Shown here piece by piece: positions 57,124 through 64,000 of a stretch of 64,000 bases of DNA; within the stretch, counting starts at the first letter, position 1, and each line of letters begins with the position of its first letter. The stretch is taken from assembly GCA_019695035.1 (NCBI GenBank), contig JAIBAU010000012.1:1-64000 (forward strand), written 5' to 3'. The notes under the pieces are model-generated. The model saw nothing but the letters and a program-made list of their open reading frames with translations, was not told the origin of the DNA and did not search any database. The position numbers and the translations under genes were made by a program. Origin of the DNA: Caulobacteraceae bacterium. GTDB lineage: Bacteria > Pseudomonadota > Alphaproteobacteria > Caulobacterales > Caulobacteraceae.

Positions 57124-58047
57124 CTAGGGCTGCAGCAGGTCCAGCAGGCTGACCCCGCGCAGCTGGGCGATCACCTGGGCGGACGCCTGCACGGAAAGCT
57201 GCGCTTGCTGCAGCTTGGTTATCGCCTCGGCCATGTCGACGTCGGTACGCTTGCCGATGATCTCCTGGAGGCTGTCGACCTGATCCTTCTGGGACGCCAC
57301 GTGGGTGTCGACCCGAGTCTGCAGGGCGCCGTTCCGGGCCGCATTGTTGGTGATGTCCTCGTGGGATTGCTGGAACGAGCCGACGATGCCCTCGAGGAAG
57401 GCGCGCTGGGTGGCGCTGAGCTGGCCGTTGAAGGGTTCGGTCTGCTGAAACTGCTGCACCGCCTTGAAGGCGGTCAGCACGTCGGTCCCCAGTTCGTTTG
57501 CGAGAAAACCGGTCTCCACCACGGTGAAGTCGTCGAGGCGCGAGGCGGCTTTCAGCTGATCGTTCACGAACACGCCGGCCACCGTCGGCGCAGCGGCCAG
57601 GTCGGCCAGGGTTTCGACATTGACGGGCTTGGTGTCGGTGCGGCCTCCGGCGAACAGGAAGCGGCCTTCGTGCTTGGCGTTCAGGGCGTCGACGGCCGAC
57701 TGGAAGCGACCCTCGATGTCGACCATCAGGGCGTCGGCCCGGCCCGATGCGAGCGCGTCGTTGATGGCCTGCCGGACACCGTCGGCGGCCTCGGCGAGGC
57801 TGGTCAGTCCCAGATCCTGTGACGTCAGGCGTGAAGCCACCGCCTCGCCGTTGGCCACGAACCCGTTCAGGCGCGCCTGCGCCGACTTGAAGGCCGTCAA
57901 GGTCTCCGAGGACCGCCCGTAGCCCTTCAGGTCGGTGGCCACCTTCTCGGAGGACACGCGGTTCTGGGCGTCGAACTGCCGCTGCTGGGCGTTCATCAGG
58001 TTGAGCAGGGCCGAATTCCAGCCCTCGCCGGTGGAGACACGGGTCAT
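57124..58047 (-). CDS. flgL: Flagellar hook-associated protein 3 FlgL
   Basis: 307 aa from the ATG at 58047; an in-frame GTG just before it is inside flgK. Flagellin-like N-terminal helix (NLMNAQQRQFDAQNRVSSEKVA) and C-terminal helix (DMAEAITKLQQAQLSVQASAQVI). Overlaps the flgK stop by 1 nt (TGATG). Confidence 0.93.
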   Translation of the reverse strand: MTRVSTGEGWNSALLNLMNAQQRQFDAQNRVSSEKVATDLKGYGRSSETLTAFKSAQARLNGFVANGEAVASRLTSQDLGLTSLAEAADGVRQAINDALASGRADALMVDIEGRFQSAVDALNAKHEGRFLFAGGRTDTKPVNVETLADLAAAPTVAGVFVNDQLKAASRLDDFTVVETGFLANELGTDVLTAFKAVQQFQQTEPFNGQLSATQRAFLEGIVGSFQQSHEDITNNAARNGALQTRVDTHVASQKDQVDSLQEIIGKRTDVDMAEAITKLQQAQLSVQASAQVIAQLRGVSLLDLLQP

Positions 58048-60173
58048 CACATCATCCCGAGCAGGACGTCATACATGTCCTTCGCCGCCTGGATCATCCG
58101 GGCCGAGGCGTTGAAGGCTTGCTGGTAGGTGGTCAGCTTGACCAGTTCCTCGTCGAGGTTGACGCCCTCGTAGGACGAACGCCGCGACTTGGCCTCGGTG
58201 TTGAGGGCGTCGGCCGCGCTCTGGCGCTGCTGCGCGGCCGAGGCGCGCCCGCCGATGTCGCCGGCCAGGTCGGAGAGGTAGCGGTTGATCGACATCGCCC
58301 CGCCGGCCGCGCCGCCGGCCGCCGCGAAGGTGATGATCGACTCGCCGACATCGGCCAGCGCGCGAGCCCCACGCCCATCGCCGGCCGCAAGCGCCGGCTG
58401 GCCGGACGCCACGCTGAGGTCCAGCTTGGCCAGGGCGAGGAGCCGGGGGTCGCGGTCGATGTCGCTGCGGATCGCGTAGCCCGAAGTCCGCACGGAGCGG
58501 GTCCCCGCGTCGAGCCCGAAGAGCTCGCTCATGGTCGGACCGCCCGCGCCGCGGCTGGTGGTGTCGTCGATCACGGAGAGACTGGCGGCCGGGGAGTTGG
58601 CGCTGGCGGTGAAGGTCATCCGCCCGTTGGCGTCCAGCGAGAAGGCGCCGTATCGGCCGACCCCCAGCGAGGGGTCGTTCAGCTGGGTCAGCAGGTCGGC
58701 CATCGTGCCGCCCGCCGGCACCGCCACGCTGATGTCGCGCAGACGCGCGCCCATGGCGTTGGCGAAGCGGAAAGTGACCGTCTGGCCGGCGGTGAAGCCG
58801 TGGCTGTCCGCAGCCGTCAGTCCCGTATCGTAGTTGGCGATCCGGTCCGATGTGATCAGGTCGTTCAGCCCGAAGAAGGCCGAGAATCCGCGCCCCGCCT
58901 TCATTGAAGGGGTCGTCGCATCGTCGGCGATGGCGATCCCCGCCCCGCCGGCGGCGCTGAGGCTGAGGGCCCCACCCGAGAAGCTAGCCGATCCGAAGGC
59001 TCCCAGCGCCGCGTTCAGGCTGGCCAGGAAGTTGGCCGGGGTGAAGGCCGTGGCCGCCCCGCCGTCAACGCTCATGGTCCCGGCGCTGAAATCGATGGCC
59101 ACCTGCCGCTGGATCACGCCGGCGCTGTTGGTCACCGCCAGGGTCGTCTTGCCGGTGAAGTTGTTGATCGCGGTCGGCAGGTCCAGGCCGGTGTTCCGGC
59201 CGGTCAGAGCGGCCGGCGCTGGAGAGGCGGAGGCGGCATTGTGGGCCTTGTTCAGCGCGTCGACAATGCGGGAGACCACCTCCGACAGCCGTTCGGCCAT
59301 CTGCGGGCCCTCGACGTCGCGATACTCCACCAGACCCTTCAGCTCTCCCGAGCCGAGGTGATCCATCAGGGATCGCTTCTGACCGTGCGGTTCGGTGATC
59401 CAGAGTTCGTTGAAGTCGGTGCGCCCGTCCACCGCGCCGGCCTGGTCGTAGCTGAGGGTGGCCGCGCCGTTCCCGGCCAGCATCATCCCGTCGCCCGTGC
59501 GAAGGGTCACCCCGCCGTTGGCCCGGGGCTGCATGCGCACGTCCATGTACCTGGACAGCTGGTCGATCAGCTGGGCCTGGGTGCTTTCGGCCCCCGAGGT
59601 GTCGTGCCCGGCGACGAAGCCGCGGCTGATCTCGAGGTTCAGGTTCTCGATATCCTCGAGCAGGCCGTTGACCGTGTCGACGTCGGACGCGATGCGGGTG
59701 TCCGCGTCGAGGCGGGCCGCGTCGATTCCCGCCGACATGCGCGCCGCCTCGTCGAGCAGCTGCCGGGCGTAAACGATGGCCTCCTGGCGGCGGGGGGAAG
59801 AGAGCGGGTCCTCGGCCGTGACGTTGAAGGCGGCGAAAAGCCTGTCGGCCATGGCGAAGAAGCCGGTGTCCCCGGACGGATCGCCGAACAGGTTCTGGGT
59901 CTTGTCGATCAGCTCGTAGCGAACGCCTGCGCGGCCGGCGTCGGCGGCGGTGTTCAGGGTCGCCGCCTGCAGGAACCTGTCGGTCGCCAGCCGGACCCTT
60001 GCGATTTCAACCCCGGTCCCGAGGCCCTCGACCGACATCGAGCGCTGCTCGGCGGTCTTCCGGACGTAGCCGACGGTGTTCACGTTGGCGACGTTGTCGG
60101 AGACGATCCGGATCTGCTGCTGGGCGACCTGCAGGCCCGAGTTGGCGGCGTTGAGGATCGAGGAGAGGCTCAT
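58047..60173 (-). CDS. flgK: Flagellar hook-associated protein 1 FlgK
   Basis: 708 aa. N-terminal rod-hook motif SILNAANSGLQVAQQQIRIVSDNVANVNTVGYVRK and C-terminal helices (NLDEELVKLTTYQQAFNASARMIQ). Large variable middle. Begins 2 nt after a possible 30-codon leader gene and is driven by a predicted sigma54 promoter at 60309. Confidence 0.95.
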   Translation of the reverse strand: MSLSSILNAANSGLQVAQQQIRIVSDNVANVNTVGYVRKTAEQRSMSVEGLGTGVEIARVRLATDRFLQAATLNTAADAGRAGVRYELIDKTQNLFGDPSGDTGFFAMADRLFAAFNVTAEDPLSSPRRQEAIVYARQLLDEAARMSAGIDAARLDADTRIASDVDTVNGLLEDIENLNLEISRGFVAGHDTSGAESTQAQLIDQLSRYMDVRMQPRANGGVTLRTGDGMMLAGNGAATLSYDQAGAVDGRTDFNELWITEPHGQKRSLMDHLGSGELKGLVEYRDVEGPQMAERLSEVVSRIVDALNKAHNAASASPAPAALTGRNTGLDLPTAINNFTGKTTLAVTNSAGVIQRQVAIDFSAGTMSVDGGAATAFTPANFLASLNAALGAFGSASFSGGALSLSAAGGAGIAIADDATTPSMKAGRGFSAFFGLNDLITSDRIANYDTGLTAADSHGFTAGQTVTFRFANAMGARLRDISVAVPAGGTMADLLTQLNDPSLGVGRYGAFSLDANGRMTFTASANSPAASLSVIDDTTSRGAGGPTMSELFGLDAGTRSVRTSGYAIRSDIDRDPRLLALAKLDLSVASGQPALAAGDGRGARALADVGESIITFAAAGGAAGGAMSINRYLSDLAGDIGGRASAAQQRQSAADALNTEAKSRRSSYEGVNLDEELVKLTTYQQAFNASARMIQAAKDMYDVLLGMM

Positions 60174-60175
60174 GG

Positions 60176-60268
60176 TCAGATGCTCCGACCCGGCAAGGCC
60201 ATCGCCTCACCGGGCAGCATTTGCCCGGCGTCGGGGTGGATCCCCATAGCGAAAGCCTTGAAACACAT
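60176..60268 (-). CDS. Possible 30-aa leader ORF of the flgK-flgL operon
   Basis: ATG at 60268 with GGAGG 7 nt upstream, 30 codons (starts MCFKAFAMG, ends MALPGRSI), TGA 2 nt before the flgK start. It lies wholly in the predicted 5' leader of the sigma54 transcript (start near 60298). Residues 12-30 are Gly/Pro-containing with three Met. No family recalled. It overlaps a candidate FlbD enhancer, which could alone explain conservation. Confidence 0.45.
   Translation of the reverse strand: MCFKAFAMGIHPDAGQMLPGEAMALPGRSI
60210..60228. promoter_or_regulatory. FlbD-box (ftr)-like inverted repeat downstream of the flgK promoter
   Basis: CCGGGCA-N5-TGCCCGG, 7-bp perfect arms, about +70 to +88 from the predicted start. 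Core ATTTGCCCGG resembles the fliF and fliK sites. FlbD sites downstream of start points are known in Caulobacter. Confidence 0.5.
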
Positions 60269-60308
60269 GGACTTGCCTCCAGACGCGCGTCCGTTCGGAG
60301 GGGACAGG

Positions 60309-60324
60309 GGCAAGGACGGGGCCA
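60309..60324 (-). promoter_or_regulatory. Sigma54 promoter of flgK-flgL
   Basis: TGGCCCCGTCCTTGCC on the minus strand: TGG at -24, TTGC at -12, GG-N10-GC spacing exact (consensus TGGCAC-N5-TTGC). Start near 60298. Confidence 0.7.
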
Positions 60325-60400
60325 GATTCCAAATTCTCCCCTTGCGCCGTACCCTGGGTCCGGCCTGACAAGGCGCCCCGTCCAACGGAAGGAACCCCCG

Positions 60401-61171
60401 GTGTCCCGCCCAAGCGAGTTCAGAACCGCCGCCGACACCGCGCGCCGTCTCGGCCTGACGGTGCGCGCGCTGCGGGTCTACGAGCGGCACGGCCTGGTGC
60501 GCCCGGGCCGCACGGCGGCGGGATGGCGGGTCTATGGACCCGACGAGGTGGCGCGCCTGCACCAGGTCACGGCCTTGAAGCGCCTGGGCCTCACCCTGGC
60601 GCAGATCGCGGCCCTGTTGCGGGGTCGTGGGGTCGACCTGGAGCGGCTGCTGGCGGCGCAGGAGGAGAACCTCTCGTCGCGCAAGCAGCGCATCGACCGC
60701 GCCCTGCATCTGGTCCGTCGCGCCCGCGCGCGCCTGGCCCGGGGCGAGATCCTTCCCGCGGACGATCTCGTCGAACTGACCAAGGAGACCGTCATGTCAG
60801 ATCAGCCGCCCGGCCCGGAAATGAAGGCCATCTTCGACAAGCACGTGGACGCCGAGCGGGTGAAGCACCTGCACCCCCAGGAATGGACGGCGGCCGATCA
60901 GGAAAAGGCCAGCGCCGAATGGGGCGCCCTGATCGCCGAGGCCGAGCGGCTCAAGGACGGCGATCCCGCCGCGCCCGAAGCCATCGACCTTGCGCGGCGC
61001 TGGATGGCGCAGGTGCGCAAGTTCACCCAGGGCGACGCCCAGCTCAACCAGCAACTGGGTGCGGCCTGGCGCGAGGTCGCGACCGATCCCAAGGCCTCGC
61101 AGCAGATGCCCTTCTCACCGGAGGTCTTTGCCTTCATCCAGAAGGCGCAGGCGGCGGCCGGCGGCTGCTGA
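60401..61171 (+). CDS. MerR-family regulator with TipA-S-like domain
   Basis: 256 aa, GTG start with GGAAGGA 7 nt upstream. MerR HTH (8-75) with TAADTARRLGLTVRALRVYERHGLVRP, dimerisation helix (80-125), then TipAS-like domain (about 135-250; MKAIFDKHVDAERVKHLHPQEW, ARRWMAQVRKFT). Such proteins sense cyclic peptides or drugs. Only Cys is at the C-terminus (GGC), so covalent thiostrepton-type binding is uncertain. Confidence 0.9.
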   Translation: MSRPSEFRTAADTARRLGLTVRALRVYERHGLVRPGRTAAGWRVYGPDEVARLHQVTALKRLGLTLAQIAALLRGRGVDLERLLAAQEENLSSRKQRIDRALHLVRRARARLARGEILPADDLVELTKETVMSDQPPGPEMKAIFDKHVDAERVKHLHPQEWTAADQEKASAEWGALIAEAERLKDGDPAAPEAIDLARRWMAQVRKFTQGDAQLNQQLGAAWREVATDPKASQQMPFSPEVFAFIQKAQAAAGGC

Positions 61172-61191
61172 GACGGGTTCAGGGCAAGAAC

Positions 61192-61221
61192 AACCCCGGA
61201 GGGCGCGCGCCCTCCGGGGTT
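61192..61221. terminator. Bidirectional terminator
   Basis: 15-bp perfect palindrome AACCCCGGAGGGCGC and its complement between the convergent MerR and M23 genes; 3' T run is short. Confidence 0.8.
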
Positions 61222-61242
61222 TGATCGTCGGGCCCGTCGGCT

Positions 61243-62616
61243 CTAGCGGCCGCGGGTGAGCGAGGCGGCGCGCAGGCCGTCGGCCGAGGCGGTCTGCAGG
61301 GGCGCGGCCTCCTGCGGTTCGGGCTGGGCCTTGCGCTTGGCGACGAGGGCGTCGATGCGGGCCTTCTCGGCGCGGAAGCGCTGCAGGTCGGCGCCGGCGA
61401 GGGTATTGGTCTGGGTCAGTCGCAGGCCCGCCGGATTGATGCGCTGGCCGTTGCGGAAGGCTTCGTAGTGCAGGTGGGGGCCAGTCGACATGCCGGTCGA
61501 GCCGACGTAACCGATCACCTGGCCCTGCTTGACGCGCACGCCCGGGCGCATGCCCGGCGCATAACGGCTCATGTGGCCGAAGCCGACGTCCAGGCCGCCG
61601 CCGAGGCGGACGCGAATCCAGTTGCCGTAGCCGCCGGCGCGGCGCGCCTCGACGACCACGCCGTCGCCCGGCGCACGGATCGGCGTGCCATAGGCCGCGC
61701 CGTAGTCGACGCCGGTGTGCATCTTGCGGAAGTGCAGCACCGGGTGGACCCGCCAGCCGAAGGTCGAGGTCATGCGCGCCCCGGGGATCGGCAGCACGAG
61801 GCCGGTGTTGCGCGTGTTCTGCCCGTTGGCGTCGAAGTACTCGACCTTGCCGTTCCGCTCGAAGCGGTAGAAGCGAACCGGACCGTGCTTGGTCTCGACC
61901 TCGGCGTACAGCAGCCCGCCGGTGCGGATGGTGCGGCCGCTCTCGGTGACCTCGCGATCGAACACCAGGGCGAAGCGGTTGTCGGCGCCAACGTCGCGGT
62001 TGAAGTCGATCTTGGTGGAGAACAGGCGGCGAGCCTGTTCGGCCAGCCCGCGGCTGGCGCCGGCGGCGGCGGCGGCGGAGCCAAAGGAATTGTCGACCTC
62101 GCCGATGGCCACCATGGTCTCGGCGGTCACCTTTTCCTGCAGTTCGCGCAAGCGCAGGGCGCCGTCGAAAGTGCGGGCGACCATCATGGTCGAGGCCGGG
62201 CCGTTGCGCAGGGTCAGGCCGATCAGGCGGGGCGAGCCGCGCCCGCTGCTGGGATTGGCGATCGCGGCCTGGAAGGAGGGGGCGTTGGCGACGCCGGCGC
62301 GGGCCAGGCTGCGGGCGGCGGCGCGGGCCTCGGCCTCGGTGACGCCGAGGCGTTGTACGGCGTCTTCGATGGTCTCGCCGCCGCGGACGCGGACCGGAAC
62401 CGTTTCGGGCAGGTCGAGGCCGGGGCGGGTTTCGGCGGCGACGAAGGCGCGCTGCTCCAGCGCGGCCACGGCCGTCGGATCGAGCGGCGGAACCTCGACC
62501 GCCTGGGCGGGTTCATATACGCGCCAGATGAGCGCGGTCACCGCGAGCGCAGCCACGCCCGTCAAGATGTGCGGCGCGAAACGCAAAGGTTGGCGGCGTG
62601 GATCGAACTGAGCCAT
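61243..62616 (-). CDS. M23 family metallopeptidase
   Basis: 457 aa from the ATG at 62616 (MAQFDPRRQPLRF). One membrane helix (about 17-36), LysM/OapA-like region (about 60-110), then the LytM domain with HTGVDYGAAYGTPI, GNWIRVRLGGG and HLHYE zinc motif (HxxxD, HxH). Likely cleaves peptidoglycan cross-links or activates an amidase. The longer upstream frame (32 codons) is disordered and rejected. Confidence 0.93.
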   Translation of the reverse strand: MAQFDPRRQPLRFAPHILTGVAALAVTALIWRVYEPAQAVEVPPLDPTAVAALEQRAFVAAETRPGLDLPETVPVRVRGGETIEDAVQRLGVTEAEARAAARSLARAGVANAPSFQAAIANPSSGRGSPRLIGLTLRNGPASTMMVARTFDGALRLRELQEKVTAETMVAIGEVDNSFGSAAAAAGASRGLAEQARRLFSTKIDFNRDVGADNRFALVFDREVTESGRTIRTGGLLYAEVETKHGPVRFYRFERNGKVEYFDANGQNTRNTGLVLPIPGARMTSTFGWRVHPVLHFRKMHTGVDYGAAYGTPIRAPGDGVVVEARRAGGYGNWIRVRLGGGLDVGFGHMSRYAPGMRPGVRVKQGQVIGYVGSTGMSTGPHLHYEAFRNGQRINPAGLRLTQTNTLAGADLQRFRAEKARIDALVAKRKAQPEPQEAAPLQTASADGLRAASLTRGR

Positions 62617-62984
62617 CGGTCCCCGTCGTTGCACGACCGGGGCCAACTCCCCCCGGACTGGTGAACAGAACTGTCGCGAGGGCGCGTCCCCGTGCCCTGA
62701 CGGTGGGGACAATGGCCTTTCCAGCCCCTTAACCGCAAGGGGTTTATCCCTGGGGGGCTGAAAAAGTAACGCTAACTGCGTCGCCAGCGGGCCGTCCAGA
62801 GCCTCGGCTATCCCTTACGTAAAAAGGTGAAACCGTTGCATTCCTGACACGGGGTCGCAGGTTGACCCGATGGCCGCCTGATCAACGTCTCCGGTCCGCG
62901 CCGCACCCCCTTAGCGCGAGGCCCCGCCCCCCGCACAGCCCTGCGGGGAAACCGCACCGCTCGAATCGTGAAGCGTGCGCCTTG
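62617..62984. other. Intergenic region upstream of the M23 peptidase
   Basis: 368 nt with no gene-like frame. It holds CCCCTT-N6-AAGGGG (62725-62742) nested in AGCCCC...GGGGCT (62723-62759), which could be a small RNA or leader hairpin on the M23 side, and an AT-rich TTACGTAAAAAGG stretch at 62814-62826. Otherwise nothing seen. Confidence 0.35.
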
Positions 62985-64000
62985 TCAGGCCGCCGCGCGT
63001 CCAGCGCCGGTCAGCAGGGGTTCCAGCACCTGCTCGGCAAGGGCGCGCACCACGGGCACGGCCACCCCGTCCCCCAGCAGCTTCATCGCCGCCGTCGAGC
63101 CGGCCGGCAGGCGATAGTCCTCCGGAAGGCCCATCAGGCGGGCGCCTTCGCGCGGCGTCAGCAGCCTGGCCCGTACGGACGTCCCTTCGGCGACGACGAT
63201 GACCTGGCGCGAGGAGCCGCCGGCCGGCGTTCGCAGGCATCCGGCCAGTCCGTCAAAACGGATCTCGGCCCGCTGCACCTTCGCGCCCGCCTCCGTGCGA
63301 ACCCGGCGGTAAAGGGCCCCGACCGCCCGGCCACCGGCAGCCGCGGCCTGCAGCCGCCGGCGATGCAGCGGGGCCATCAGCGCCAGCAGCCGCCTGGCCC
63401 GCTCCGGTGCGAACCAGGTCACCGCGTGATCCGGCTCCAGCACGTCGGCGAGCGTGGCGTTGCGGGCGGGAGGAACGGCCAGCCGCCACCAGACCCAGCG
63501 CGACTGCAGAGAGGGCGACAGGCGCCCGAAGGCGGACACCAGCCGCTCCCCGTGGAACGGGGCGGACGGACCGGCGGCGCCGAGCGCGCCCGGGTCCCGC
63601 GCAGCCACCACGAAGACGCGGGGGCGCGACTGCGGCAGCCAGAGGGCGGCGTCGATCTCCAGCGCGCCGAAGCGATAGCCGAGCCGGTCGAGCGCGGCGC
63701 AAAGCGCCGTGAAGTCGGCGCCGGCGTTGGAGCTGAGCAGGCCGGTGACGTTCTCGACCACCACCAGGCGCGGCGCCCGGCCTTCCTGAGCCAGAATCTC
63801 GAGCAGGCGGTGGAAGCCCCAGAAGGCGCCGGAGCGTCCGGCCTGAAGCCCGCCCCGCAACCCGGCCAGACTGAGGTCCTGGCAGGGAGACGAGGCCCAG
63901 GCCAGCGCCGGCCGATCGGGCAGGTCGCCCGGCTGCAGCCGCCAGATGTCGCCGCAGACCAGGTGCGTGTCGCCGAAGTTGGCGCCGTAGACCGCCGCCT
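62985..64000 (-). CDS. DNA (cytosine-5-)-methyltransferase, C-terminal part (runs off window end)
   Basis: Open from base 64000; 337 codons visible. Catalytic PCQ in ASSPCQDLSLAGL (near base 63875), ENV motif (VVVENVTGLL), QSRPRVFVVAA, and C-terminal RLLTPREGARLMGLPEDYRL. N-terminal SAM motif lies outside. No restriction endonuclease is seen on the 3' side, so it could be an orphan enzyme. Confidence 0.92.
   Translation of the reverse strand, partial: AAVYGANFGDTHLVCGDIWRLQPGDLPDRPALAWASSPCQDLSLAGLRGGLQAGRSGAFWGFHRLLEILAQEGRAPRLVVVENVTGLLSSNAGADFTALCAALDRLGYRFGALEIDAALWLPQSRPRVFVVAARDPGALGAAGPSAPFHGERLVSAFGRLSPSLQSRWVWWRLAVPPARNATLADVLEPDHAVTWFAPERARRLLALMAPLHRRRLQAAAAGGRAVGALYRRVRTEAGAKVQRAEIRFDGLAGCLRTPAGGSSRQVIVVAEGTSVRARLLTPREGARLMGLPEDYRLPAGSTAAMKLLGDGVAVPVVRALAEQVLEPLLTGAGRAAA

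Noticed and set aside
60176-60709. Long 177-codon minus-strand frame ending in the 30-aa leader
   Set aside because: Upstream part is antisense to the MerR gene and Arg/Ala/Gly-rich, as expected by chance in high-GC DNA; only the last 30 codons have a binding site and a promoter in front.

Overview
The window is one continuous high-GC chromosomal segment from an alphaproteobacterium, almost certainly a member of Caulobacteraceae (Caulobacter/Phenylobacterium-like). The basis is the co-occurrence of CtrA (231 aa), SciP and FlbD, the Caulobacter-type flagellar order fliF-fliG-fliH-fliN-flbD-flhA, GANTC (CcrM) sites clustered in front of ctrA, and a sigma54 flagellar promoter class. No insertion sequence, integrase, prophage or CRISPR array was seen. 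The DNA reads as core chromosome with small accessory islands.

Layout. 1-7.1 kb: the cell-envelope Tol-Pal cluster on the minus strand (ybgC, tolQ, tolR, tolA, tolB, pal, cpoB, then the start of tilS), with an unusual three-copy iteron between ybgC and tolQ. 7.2-9.3 kb: ruvC-ruvA-ruvB with overlapping ends. 9.4-13.1 kb: MgtC-like protein, YebC, two small plus-strand proteins, YmdB-like phosphoesterase, 5-formyl-THF cyclo-ligase and, just upstream of it, a probable 6S RNA. 13.3-16.3 kb: a hybrid PAS histidine kinase and a SnoaL-like protein. 16.3-33 kb: the cell-cycle and flagellar core, with ctrA divergent from fliI-fliJ-(GH10 xylanase), the fliF-to-flhA operon, sciP, and fliK-flgD-flgE.

33-44 kb: a persulfide dioxygenase-like hydrolase, heme oxygenase plus bacteriophytochrome kinase, groES-groEL with a CIRCE element, and a patch of small membrane-protein/XRE-regulator modules, each with distinctive operator-like repeats. 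44-57 kb: tRNA-Met, a soluble sugar dehydrogenase, an Lrp-type regulator, pirin, a tandem pair of unknown secreted proteins with an M15 peptidase, a bigR/blh sulfide-detoxification locus, thiolase and thioesterase, HxlR regulator with GST, a lysozyme-inhibitor-like lipoprotein and mnmA. 57-61 kb: flgK-flgL with a sigma54 promoter and a possible 30-codon leader gene, then a MerR/TipA-like regulator. 61-64 kb: an M23 peptidase and the 3' part of a DNA cytosine methyltransferase.

How it fits together: CtrA, its inhibitor SciP and the late flagellar regulator FlbD are all encoded here beside their likely targets. Three FlbD-box-like inverted repeats (near fliF, fliK and flgK), two sigma54 promoters and one CtrA-box-like site can be placed by eye on the flagellar operons, giving an almost complete local picture of the class II to class III switch. 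The sulfide locus (BigR sensor, rhodanese, TauE exporter, Blh) has a second Blh paralogue 17 kb away. All functions are inferred from protein motifs and gene order read by eye; nothing was searched against a database.
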